64,000 nucleotides of DNA, taken from assembly GCA_905221605.1 (NCBI GenBank), contig CAJNDS010000405.1:1-64000 (forward strand). The letters are read 5' to 3'. Both the position numbers and the translations under genes were made by a program. Each line of letters begins with the position of its first letter. Position 1 is the stretch's first letter. The notes under the pieces were generated by a model. The model saw only the letters and a list, made by a program, of their open reading frames with translations, was not told the origin of the DNA and ran no database searches. This stretch comes from Symbiodinium natans. Lineage: Eukaryota; Sar; Dinophyceae; Suessiales; Symbiodiniaceae. Shown piece after piece: positions 38,053 to 49,053 of this stretch.

Positions 38053-39360
38053 GTGGTAGTAGTAGAGCATGAGGCCATGATCCTCGGCAGGTCCTTCCGA
38101 TTCTTGGGGAGAACTGCCCTGCGATTAGTCGGCTAAACGGGTTTAGGGTTCAACTTGGGTTTAGGGTTTGGGGTTTTAGGGTTTAGGCTAAGGCAAAAAA
38201 AAACGCGCAAACCCTTTATAAACCTAGTACAAGAATCGGAATACTTCTAATGGCCACTATATCATACGATCATACCCCCCCAAACCCCTACTCCAAATAT
38301 TAAGGCCCCTCTAGACCCGGGAGTAACCTAGGAATAAAAAAGGTAACCGTTTTTGTTTTCAGGGGATGATGAGGGCACCCCAACCCTAAAAAAAGGAAAA
38401 AAGACCCTACTCCCGGTCCTAGCCCTATATTAGAAAGTTGTAGGGCAAGCTGTAGGGCTTAAGATTAGCTACCCGGCCCGGAGAGAACCCCGAGTCAGAC
38501 CCCAAACCCTAGACCCTGAACCCAAAACTTCTAAAAACCTAAACCCTAAACCCTAAACCCTAAACCCTAAACCCTAAACCCTAAACATCCTGTGCATTCT
38601 TGGCCAGCGCCAGCCGTGCCCGTCTCTCTGAGGTCCTTAGGAAGCCGCAGGTTAGTCTCCCTACCAGGGGTTAGGGTTTAAGGTTTAGGGTTTAGGGTTT
38701 AGGGTTGAGGGTTTAGGGCTAGGGTTTAGGGTTTAGGGTTTAGGGTTTAGGGTTTAGGGTTTAGGGTTTAGGGTTTAGGGTTTAGGGTTTAGGGTTTAGG
38801 GTTTAGGGTTTAGGGTTTAGGGTTTAGGGTTTAGGGTTTAGGGCCAGCAGGAAAGATGAGGAGGGCTTGCAGGTTTAGGGAAACCTCAAGCCCCCTACTC
38901 AGCAAGGTCATCAAGACGGTCAGACTGAACTTTCAGGGAGTCTTCACCTGGGTCGTCACTTGGGAGAAACAAGGGTTCCAGGGTTTAGGGTTTAGGTTTA
39001 GGTGTTAGCAGGATATTTGGGGTGTTTAGGGCTTTGGGGCGGGCTTTGCAACTGACTGGATAAAGCAGAATACCTGTTGCACTCGCGAAGCAGTTTGATT
39101 CACAGGGCTGTGAGGTCATACTACCAGCCCGGTACACACGGCCGAACCCTAAACACTACACCCTAAACCCTAAACCCCAAACCCTAAACCCGAAACCCGA
39201 AACAAAGATTACGGACTTTGTTCCTGCCTTCTTTGGGCCCGTCCCAGCATTCCTTGAGGCTTGAAAGTGCTGCCTTTACATCAGCCGGCTTAAAAGGCTT
39301 TAGGGTTAAAGGGTTGGGTTTAGGGTTAGGGTTTAGGGTTTAGGGTTTAGGGTTTAGGGT

Positions 39361-39448
<88 letters not shown>

Positions 39449-42400
39449 GCTATAGGGTTTAGGGATCTGGGGTTTGGGGGTTCGGGCTTACAGGTCAAGG
39501 GGTTGCATGCGCGCAAGCTCTTCCCTAATTACCAAATGGTGCTGCTACTCAACCCTGAGCCCTTTAGGGTTTAGGGTTTAGGGTTTAGGGTTTAGGGCTT
39601 AGGGCTTAGGTCTCTGAAAACAAGAAGCCCCCAAGCCCGAAACCCCAAGCAACCCAGGCACCGAGAGCTTATCAACACCGCCGCTGATCTTGCAGTTGCC
39701 TGGCGAGGGGCACCGAGGGTTTAGGGTTTAGGGTTTAGGGTTTAGGGCTTAGGCGAGAGGCTTAGGGTTTCGGGTTTGGGGCTTAGGGTGGTGGGGCTTC
39801 CAAGTAGGGGTTCAAGAACCCCTAACCCTAAACCCGAAAACCCTAAACCCTAAACCCTCAACCCTCAACCCGAAAACCCTAGACCCCAGGACTTGGCGGT
39901 TTGGTTCACAGGTCACAATGGGGCTTCCACAAGTAGGCTTTACTGTAGGCTCAGAGTCCTTATCAACCAATTATATATAACTGTACTTACAACCCACTTG
40001 TAAGCCCCTTTAGTGCATCATTTCTGGCTATAAGTGCAGTTTCGATTGGGAACCGAAACCCTAAACGGGTTCCTAAACCCGACCCTGAACCCTGAACCCT
40101 AAGCCAGGGGAGTTCAAGATATCCAAATTGGAGATGCGTCATGAACCTTCAAGTAGGGCTTGTGTGCTGCTACTTTTTTATGTGCATGCACATAGAACCC
40201 TAAACCCTAAACCCTAAACCCTAAACCCTAAACCCTAAACCCTAAACCCTAAAACAGTAGCAGCGCTCAAGAAGGGCTTTGGGCCGGGCTGCCGTACTTC
40301 GGGTCACAGCTGTCCCCGCACATCGCGTGGCCCATGGACAGCGTGGAGTGGCAGTCCTGAGAACCACTGAATTCCGGCTTAAGGTTTAGGGTTTAGGGGT
40401 TTAGGGTTTAGGGTTTAGGGTTTAGGGCTTAGGGTTTAGCCCCCCCCCCCCACCCCTAATCCCTAATCACCCTAACCCCTATCCGTCCCTAGCGCTACTG
40501 TGACAAACTCACCATACGTGTTCCCCATACCCATGTTCTCACTATCATTGGAGTGTTTCGTAGTATGCCAAGGGCCCATACTTCAGCACCCTGTCAAGAA
40601 GCAAAGGACCAAATTAAGGGACCATATAACTTCCCTCAACCCTAAACCCTAAACCCTGCACCCTTTCCCCTAAACTAGTAGAGGTACCCCCTGTACACCC
40701 TATAAGCAAGGGACCATCTCAAGGGGGCTTCGTAAGGCCTTGGCACCGCAGGACTGCCAACCCTTCAGTGCAACAGCAATCAACCTCCCACCTGAAGGAC
40801 CCCCCCCCGACTTGAGGATGCGTGGAAAACCATTCTATCCCGGAAGATATCCCTGAATTACGTAGTTGTTCTTGATTACACTTATCGTTTTCTCGAGAAT
40901 TAGCATTATCCTGAACGTTATCGTTCTTTTTTACTCTTATCGTTTTTCCGAGCAAAACGCACATCTGATCATTTCGGGGCGCTTCCCTTTACTTTTCAAT
41001 ACCGGGGGTTGTTATCATCCCTCACTTAGTGTTGCGAACTATAGTGATGAGCTAACCCTAAACCCTAAACCCCAAACCCGAAACCTGAAACCCGAAACCC
41101 TAAACCCTAAACCCAAAACCCAAAGGATAGGCAAAGCTTGGCCGGCCGAGGTGCGCAGGCATCGTCGTCCAGCAGGAAGGACTTGATCCCATCCTGCTCG
41201 CGGTACCTCAGCTCAAGAACCGACCCAGATCTTCCAAAAAAAACCCTTAATCAAGGGATATTCCCTTTTTCATGCTAAGGATGCTTTTTTTATGAATTAG
41301 GGTATGTGCCTTAAGGGGTTTTGGAAGATCTGGGGACTAATCTAGCAGGCCTTAAGACTTGGAACCGAACCGGAGGGATCCTTTAGGGGGGGGGGGGGGG
41401 TCCCTTATCCCACAAAAGTTCCAAGAATGTGGCTGCGGGTTTAGGACTTCCCTAGGTTGGCACCAAAAATCCACCTTGAAAAGTATTCTGCGTAGCGCAT
41501 TTAGTGCGTTTTTTTCAAAGCTTTTGGTAGTGTTGCAACCGGCAAACCCCGTCAAAAGGCGGGATTTATAGGCTTAGAATCCCACACGCGCCCCACATGC
41601 AACCAAGACATTCCCTCGCGCCCCAAAGGCAACCAACCCTGCTACATAACGCCCTTGGGATATTCCCCATTATATTAACAGTCCTTAATAAGGACTAGAG
41701 TACCCCCTATTATGATCCCCATGAAGGACTGTTCGTATAAGGGGGAACATCCCAATAACGCCCTCTCAAACCCAAAAATTAAAAAACAGAATGTTAGTAT
41801 AAGGGGGATCCCAACGTATAAGATCTCAACCCAAAACCCTGAATCCTACTAATCGACAGTGCAAGTTTGACAGTGCAAGTTTGCATTGGGGGGGGGTTCA
41901 GGGGTTTGGGATGTAGGGTATGGAGCGGAATCTGAATGCGATCCCCACAGCTCCTACTAAGGCTCCTACCGTCTAGACAGCCAAGCCTTCACCCGAGGTT
42001 TCCTCCCCCAAGCACCCGAAAAAAGGAGCCCCCAAACGCTGGCATCGATTTTTGTTAGCACTTTTTACGTGCGGCTGAAACCCCTCACGAAAGAAGTTTA
42101 GTGTTTGGGGTGATCCCGACCTTTGTTCGGGAGGTCATATGAAGGAGGAGTTCCCTTTTAATCAGGGCCTGTTTTCTGGTGCGCCATCTACTCTGCAGGA
42201 TGACTCCACACCCACATCCTCGACTAATTGTGTAGGCCCCCCCCCCCCCCCCCCAGCCCCCCCGGGTTTAGGGTTTAGGATTTCGGGTTTAGGGTCCACC
42301 CTCTCCCCCCCCCCCCCCCGCCCCCCCCCCACCCCCGAACATGAAAAGATTCTGCCTTAACTTATTTAGGGCAGCATCGGGAGTTTTTGTATCTTTTCTT

Positions 42401-44302
42401 GAGAACTCCCCAAACACAAAAAGATAACCATCCCGATATGAAGGAGGAATATTGTACATTATTTTCTTGTCTGCACTTAGGAGGGTAGCTAAAAAATGAA
42501 TTTTAGCAGCCTTACTCAGAAACCCAATAAGCCCAAAAAGGCTAAGGATCTAAATTTACGGTAAAGCACCACAAAGTTTTGGGGGTTCTTAAGCAAATAG
42601 TAGCATCCTGGTGCCGTGGTACATGACGGTGGTCTGCGCGGCATTCGTGAAGGAGCCCTGCCCCCACACCCCCCAGTTCTGGCAACATTGTCACTTTGGG
42701 GGGTCTTCTCTTTCGGGGTTAGGGTTTAGGGCACATACCCCTAAACCACAAACTCTAAACGCAGAATCGGGTGGGGTCTATAGGCTATAGGGCTGATGGT
42801 GGCTTAGGGTTCGGTTTCTAGTCTAGGTTTCGGGATTACGAATACCTGACATCGAAGAGGAAACGCTCAATCTTCAGTTTAGGGTTTACGTAGGGTTCGT
42901 AGCTCCCGGTGCAGTCAGAGATAACGCAGAGTCATGCATAGCACCAACCCATTGCAAATTTGGCGTAGCGTGTCTGATCAGTTCTCTGAAAAATGGTACC
43001 TTTTGGGGTCCTACCGCAGTGGGTGCCTAAACCGTTTCGGATGTAGGGTGCAGGGTCGAGCGTGTGGGGCTTAGGGTTGAGGGTTAATGGCTTACGATTT
43101 AGATTGTTTGTTTTCTTTTATGTGTTGTTTTATTTTATTTTTTTTTTTTTGGGGGGGGGGGGTGTACTATTGACTGAAGAAGCCCCCCAAAAAATGTAAA
43201 AGACTCTTCCTTGAAATGGTAATCTAGGGATTTTGTAAGCAAATAGTAGTGTGGGGTGAGGGCATAAAACCCCAAGAACAACCCGCCTTCAGGACCTTTG
43301 GCGTCCACGCAGTGCCCGTGGTCTTCTTGGTGACTTTGCCATACCTGCGCGGAGCTTTCTGGAATCCTATACTCTACGCACTCTTACCAGCGGGTTGAGG
43401 GTTCAGGGTTTAGGGGTTTGGGGTTTGTGCTTTAGGGTTTAGGGTTTGGGGGTATAGGAGGTGCCCCTCTTTACTGGGCGCATGTATCCCTTCCTTTCCC
43501 ATGGGCCCACGGGGGCTAGGGTTTACAGAGGTTGTTCAGGGGTTTACAGGGGGAGTTTAGAGGTGTTTAGGGTTTGCAAGTTGATCTGGGCAATTTGGGG
43601 GGGTTCTCAGGGTTTGGGGTTTCGGGCTCAAACTCGACCTTGAACCCCTGAAACCCCAGATCCCTACATAGTCAGTTCTCTAAATTGGGGTCACCTTTTT
43701 TACCCTATGTAGTACGGCACCTTTTCAAAAGGATCCCCAGAAGGGACCCCAATTTAGATCCCTAAATCCTCAGTCCCAGACCCACGCAGAACTTTGCTTC
43801 AGTGCTTGGTCTAACGAGCACGTTCAGGTGACCCCAAAGTACAAGGCTCCGTAATCCGAAACAGCGGAACCTCAAACGGGGACCAACTTACTTATTTTCT
43901 AGAACGGACCAGTCAGCAAGCCATAGCCAAGGGACACCCAAACAATGCCATAGTTTTTTTGACAACTGACAATACCACAGGGTAAAAAGGTGAATTGTCC
44001 CTTCTAGGGGTCCCCCCTCATATGGGGTTTACCTTATTGGGGGTCCATATTTTAAGATAAGGGAACCCTACTTTGGGGATCTATATTTGGGGTCCCTTAG
44101 TTTCGAAACCCTAAACCCTAAACCCTAAACCCTAAACCCTAAACCCTAAACCCTAAACCCCATATCAGTGCTTGCAAGGTCCAGCTGAGCGCCTCATGGC
44201 CTGGAAGGCCGCATGGGACACGGGGTTCTTGGCATCGAACCTTCAGCGCATGCACTGGGTTTAGGGTTTAGGGTTTAGGGTTTAGGGTTTAGGGTTTAGG
44301 GT

Positions 44303-44334
<32 letters not shown>

Positions 44335-47300
44335 GGTTTGAGGGTTTAAGGGTTTAGGGTTTTGGGTTTTAGGGCTTTATAGGGCTTCTAGGAATTTAGG
44401 AGTTTAGGGTAATTTGGGGTCCTAAGCCCACAAGCCCTACACCTTGCACCCTTTTCGGGCTCCCACGGATTTTGGTTGAATCCCCTCCCACAAGAAGAAG
44501 AAGAAGAAGAAAAAGCATGAAGAGCGTCGGGGTCAAGGGTGTAGGGCTGAGGGTTTCGGGTCTAGGGACAACCCCATCACAGGCACGCTTTCAACAAGCA
44601 AAAGATAGGGAATATAAACCAGAAGAAGCCTATGCCCAGGTTGGCCCTAAACCCTAAAACCCTACAACCCCAAAACCTGAAACAACCCCAAAACCCCCCT
44701 ATACCCTAAACACTAAACCCTAAAACCCCCCTATAACCCTAAATCCCTCAAACCCTAAAGCCCTACAACCCTACAACCAAAAACCCTAAACCCCTAAAAA
44801 CCCAGAACCCAAAACCTTAACCCCCCGCCCCCCAACAAAAAAAAAACCTAAAACCCTAAGCCCTAAACCCAGAACTCTAAAAAACCCTTCTTCTGCAGCC
44901 CGGCTGCTCCCACAGGAGCTGGTTGTCCATGTCATCCTGGGCCCAGGGATGGCCGGGGAGCTCCGTGCTTAGGGGGCACGCTGGCACCGAGATTCTAGGG
45001 TTTAGGGTCTAGAGGGGTTTAGGGTTTTTTGTGTTTAGGGAGCACAAGAACAATGAGTGATATTGCAGGAACAACGATGGAACGTAGCAGGGATTTCGGA
45101 AAAGAGCATAAATATGAGAAAATGACATTCGCAGTCATCAACAGGAACAGCGAGGATTAGGCTTGGCTGGGGTAATGACAATTTGCTGGCATGCAAAAAC
45201 GAAAGCAATGTGCAAACTAGAGCATTTAGTCCTGAACCCTAAGCTCTAAGCCCTGCAGTCATTAGGGCTTAGGGTCTAGGGTTTAGAGTTGAAGGTTTAG
45301 GGTCCAGGGTTTAGGGTCCCGAGCTGGGCCCGTTGAGTCCAATTGCTGTGGTGGGCTTGTGATGCCGGAAATCCTTAAACTGGATGTGGCCAGTTCTCGC
45401 ATGCCGATTTTTCTGTGTTGGGCTTGACCTTCATGGTTCTGAACCTGAGCACTTTCGGATGCTTCCGTTTGCTACCAGTAGGTGATTTGGTGCCTGCCTA
45501 GAGCCCCCATGGGCTCTCATGACCTGCTACAACCGCTAACGGGCCAAGAATATGAGGACCAAAAGGTACATTCTCTGAAAGACCCGAAAATAACCGGTCC
45601 ACGTTCCTGCTGGTTCTCAGCAGAAAACTGGGGAAGAAGGTACCTTCCCAAAGAGCCCAATACCCCTTAATTAAGGAATATACCTTAAACCATATTAAGG
45701 ATCTCTATGTAAATTAAGCAATATTCCCTAATTAAGGGATATTGGGATCTTTGGGTTGTTTCCTTCGTAAGCACAACCCTTGAAGAGGATTTGTGGCCAC
45801 TTCTCAAAAGAGTGGTCTGAGTTGCTGTGATAAGGCCTCAACCCTAATATTTAGGGTTTAAGGTTTAGGGTTTAGGGTTTAGGGTTTGGGGTACCCCAGA
45901 AAGGGACCATTATCTAGACAATTCACGATATGGGGTACCCACAAAGGGACCATACTTTGAAGAAGTCACCATATCCAGGGGTACCTTTCTTGGAGAACTC
46001 ACCATATTCATGGGTACCTTTTTGGAGAACTCACCCTTTGAGGGTACCTGATTCCATAAACTCCCTCACAAAGAACCGGCTCAAGCTTTTGTCCGCGGAG
46101 TGGCCACGGCAAGCAGCTCCAGCCCATGCTCGTCGACCTGCTTACGGGCTTATAGGGGTGATGCGTTGGGATGTTCCCCTTATGCTAAGAGCTCCTGAAT
46201 AGGGATTATAATCGCCTAAACCCTAAACCCTAAACCCTAAACCCTAAACCCCAAACCCTAAACCCTAAACTATAGTCCCTATTCAGGAGCTGCTAGGATA
46301 AGGCTGGAACATCCCAAGTTCTGCGTTAAGAGGCTTAGGGCTTGCGGCTGTTTAGAGCTCCTTGATGAAGGCACAGGAGAACGCGTGAGGAAACCGCTCA
46401 GTTGCCCTTGGGTTTAGGGTTGAGGGTTTAGGGTTTAGGGTTTAGAACCTCAAACCCCACAACGCCTGACCCCGGGCTCGTGCGAGGGGGGTTGCGGCCT
46501 CAGGGAGCTTTCCGAAGCAGTAGGCGTCCAGGTGCTGGCAGGCGCCGTACCAGTCCGCGAAGACGTCGTTCTTGCCTCAGCCCGAAAAAAACCCTAAACT
46601 CTAAACCCTAAACCCTACACCCTAAACCCTAAACCCTAAACCCCAAACCGAAACCCTAAACCCCAAACCGTTCTTGCTTGGGGGGGGGGGGGGGGGGGGG
46701 GGCATTGGGTTTGGGGCTTAATTAGGGCTGTGGAGGGTGGTTGTAGTTGTGGCCTGCTGCTCTGTAGAGCCCTGTGCCTGATGCCAAGAACGGGATCTGC
46801 GCCTTGAAGATCCATGCCCTCCCTTAAAAGCAGATAGGGTACAAACCCTAAATCGTAGACCCTAAACCCCCCCTTAAAAACTAAATAAAAGAAAAAACCT
46901 TGAAGCCCAAGTTCCCCATCCCAGCCCCAGTTCAGCATGAACCGGACTCAATGCTCGACTCCACCCCCCCCCCCCCCCCCCCCCCCTCGGCTGAGGCGGG
47001 TTCGCTGTTCGGGGCTTGAGGTTTGCGATTTGGGGGGCTTCAGGTAAGCTGTGCGCACCCGACAAAAGCTGAGTGGAGCTCCAGCTGGGAACTCGGTGTC
47101 CTTGACATACCACCAGAACCTCGGGACGGTTGAATGTATTCCGGTGGTTTTGGCTTCGGCGCATGAAGGGCCGAAGGTCCAGACATCTCCTGATGCTCAA
47201 CCCCCAAGATTTTGTAGGTCCAAGCTTCTGCTTAGGGATAAGGGTCGAGGGTTTTAGGGTTTTAGGCTTTCACTTGCTGGTTCTCCATGTAACCAGCAAA

Positions 47301-47944
47301 AAAATAAGGGAATTAGGCATCCTCCTATCTTCTCCCTTGAAGGGTGTACATACATCGATATAGCGGGGGGTCTAGGGTACCTAATTTCCTCCTCCCTTGT
47401 AAGCAGTAGGTTTAGTGTTTAGAATAAGTCTAGATTTCCTTGTAAGGGAGGCAAAGCACTCCAACACCTTTCCCTAAAAACTACCGTCCGCTTAGGGTTT
47501 AGGGTTTAGGGTTTAGGGTTTAGGGTTTAGGGTTTAGGGTTTAGGGTTTAGGGTTTAGGGTTTAGGGTTTAGGGTTTAGGGTTTAGGGTTAAGGGCTTAG
47601 GGTTTAGGGTTTAGGGTGTAGGGTTTGGGCGGGTGCTGGGTACTGAGTTGGGTTGCGTTCCGAGTCCGGCTTTGGACTTGAGGGATGTGTCTGTTCTTAG
47701 TATTAGTTGTCCGGTACCTAGGGGAACTAAAGGTTCACCTTTGGGATTATATGGGGATTATATTACCCCAAGAAGGTTAAAGGTTACCTACTCTACTACT
47801 AAGTTTAAAGGTTCACCTTTGGGATTATAAGGGGATTCTATTGCCCCAAAAAGGTTAAAGGTTACCTACTCTACTACTAAGTTTTCGACGAAGGAGCTTG
47901 TGGAAAAGCTTGCCGTTGAGCATGATGGAGCCATACTTGTCGAC
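38053..47944 (-). CDS. Gene C module: many-exon paralogue of gene A
   Basis: Exons in transcript order: 47914-47944, 47082-47186, 46513-46575, 45330-45373, 44900-44936, 44193-44240, 43287-43344, 42608-42657, 41155-41206, 40293-40356, 39662-39699, 38590-38635, 38053-38093. Order matches gene A, and lengths are identical for six pairs (44, 58, 52, 64, 38, 46 nt). Landmarks are [65 protein letters not shown] and NCKISGGVDKLS. Donors are eight GC, four GA and one GT. One exon is missing between 44900 and 44240, because the phases there need an extra piece. Codon differences from gene A fall largely at third positions, for example around TAC CGG GAC versus TAC CGC GAG, which supports real coding. 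Family and function are unrecognised. Probably continuous with the Thr-rich and CCP-like exons upstream. Confidence 0.7.
38313..38424. mobile_element. IR-5 element in a gene C intron
   Basis: Termini AGACCCGGGAGTAACCTAGG and CCTACTCCCGGTCCTAG, inverted, with no telomeric insert. It lies in the intron between exons 38590-38635 and 38053-38093. The corresponding gene A intron does not contain a recognisable IR-5. Confidence 0.8.
38717..38844. repeat. Interstitial telomere-like array (TTTAGGG)n
   Basis: About eighteen heptamers inside the gene C intron between exons 39662-39699 and 38590-38635. Confidence 0.95.
39355..39448. repeat. Variant array (GGGTTGA)n
   Basis: About thirteen nearly identical GGGTTGA units adjoining standard TTTAGGG units, in the same intron as the 38717 array. 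Confidence 0.93.
40146..40265. mobile_element. Telomeric array held between inverted GCTGCTAC/GTAGCAGC ends
   Basis: GTGCTGCTACTTTTTTATG and CAGTAGCAGCGC are inverted around (CCCTAAA)n at 40197-40254. The right end is about 30 bp from exon 40293-40356, so this hairpin forms the 5' part of that intron. Confidence 0.75.
41224..41334. mobile_element. IR-2 element next to a gene C exon
   Basis: Termini CCCAGATCTTCCAAAAA and TTTTGGAAGATCTGGG. No telomeric insert. It begins 18 bp from exon 41155-41206, so it lies at the 3' end of the intron that precedes that exon. Confidence 0.9.
41655..41755. mobile_element. IR-1 element
   Basis: Begins TTGGGATATTCCCCATTATA and ends GGGGGAACATCCCAA. Well preserved, about 101 bp, in a gene C intron. 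A partial right half (TGTTAGTATAAGGGGGATCC) follows at about 41791. Confidence 0.9.
45648..45755. mobile_element. IR-3 element
   Basis: Termini CCAAAGAGCCCAATACCCC and GATATTGGGATCTTTGGG, with the same AATTAAGGAATATACC arm as the 25764 copy. It is in a gene C intron. Confidence 0.88.
46166..46317. mobile_element. IR-1 element with a (CCCTAAA)n array in the hairpin loop
   Basis: Left arm TTGGGATGTTCCCCTTATGC...GGGATTATAATCG, then CCCTAAA units at about 46216-46270, then ATAGTCCCTATTCAGGAGC...GGAACATCCCAA. The two arms are complementary over tens of bases and the telomeric array sits at the apex of the palindrome. Other IR-1 copies have about 20 bp of ordinary loop at that point. Confidence 0.92.
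47491..47592. repeat. Interstitial telomere-like array (TTTAGGG)n
   Basis: About fourteen heptamers, in the gene C intron (47187-47913) that has no counterpart in gene A. Confidence 0.95.
47707..47880. mobile_element. Duplicated element with AAAGGTTCACCTTTGGGATT core
   Basis: Two direct copies, each containing AAAGGTTCACCTTTGGGATT and ending AAAGGTTACCTACTCTACTA, separated by CTAAGTTT. The same family lies in ankyrin intron 6. It sits near the 5' end of the gene C intron 47187-47913. Confidence 0.85.
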
Positions 47945-48569
47945 CTTGGCCATCCAAGGGCCCTAAACCCTAAACCCTAGACACTAAACCCTAAACCCTA
48001 AACCCTAAACCCAAAACCCTAGGCCTAAACCTAGGGTTTAGCTAGGGTGCCGCAGGGTTTCAGGGTTGAGGGTGGCAGGGATTTGGGGGAGGTCGAGTCC
48101 ACGAGCCGCTAGCACCGAAGGCTGAGAGGTTTAGGATCTTATGTTAGGGTTTAGGGTTTAGGGTTTAGGGTTTAGGGTTTAGGGTTTCGGGTTTAGGGTT
48201 TAGGGCAGCTGGCTCTTCGTTGGGAATCGGGGGTTGGGGGATCTAGGGTTCAGGGCAGAGTCTTACCCACATATATCCACCCTAAGCCCTAGACCCTAAA
48301 CCCTAAACCCCAAACCCTAAGTCCTAAAACAAAGGCATGACAAATGCAATTTTCCGAGGTTTTTACTGTTTTTTAAGGTTTAGGGTTTAGGGTTTAGGGT
48401 TTAGGGTTTAGGGTTAGGGTTTAGGGTTTGGGGTTTAGGGTTTAGGGTTTAGGGTTTAGGGTTTCCCTAAACCCTACCAACCAGGAAGTGTCTTGGTTTA
48501 GGGTTGCGAGTTGGGGCGTGCACTGATTCAGGAAGCCAAGGAGGGTCTCTATGAAATCAGGGTTTATGG

Positions 48570-48672
48570 TTGGGATGTTTCCCCCTTTTTCTAGCAGCTC
48601 CTTAGCAGGGACCATAATATCCCTACTATAATCCCTATTAAGGACTGTTAGTACAAGGGTGAACATCCCAAG
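48570..48672. mobile_element. IR-1 element
   Basis: TTGGGATGTTTCCCCCTTTT at the left, GGTGAACATCCCAA at the right, with GCAGCTCCTTAGCAGGGA and CTATTAAGGACTGTTAG inner arms. Confidence 0.88.
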
Positions 48673-49053
48673 TCTAGGGTTTAGGACTGACTCTTTCGGA
48701 GTAATGTGGCGCTGAAACCCAAAACCTCGTAGCCGCCGCACCTGCACCCTAAAGCCCATAAAGCCTCGGAACTCTCTGTAGACGATAAGCCCAAAAACCC
48801 CTGAAGACCCCAAACCCTACACCCTCAACCCCAAGCCCCGAAACCCCTCAGACCCACAGAGTTTCAGGGCGGAAGGGGTTCAAATCCGGGTCGTTTATTA
48901 GACGTTCTGTTTGCGAAAGTTCGCATGGTACACCTTATATGTACAACAACATACGACTTAGGGCTTAGGCTTTTCAGTTTTCTGCACCCCAACGTCTTCA
49001 CTCTAGGACCCCCTAAAACGGGTCCCGCGTCTCGATATCTCAGCCCGAGCATC

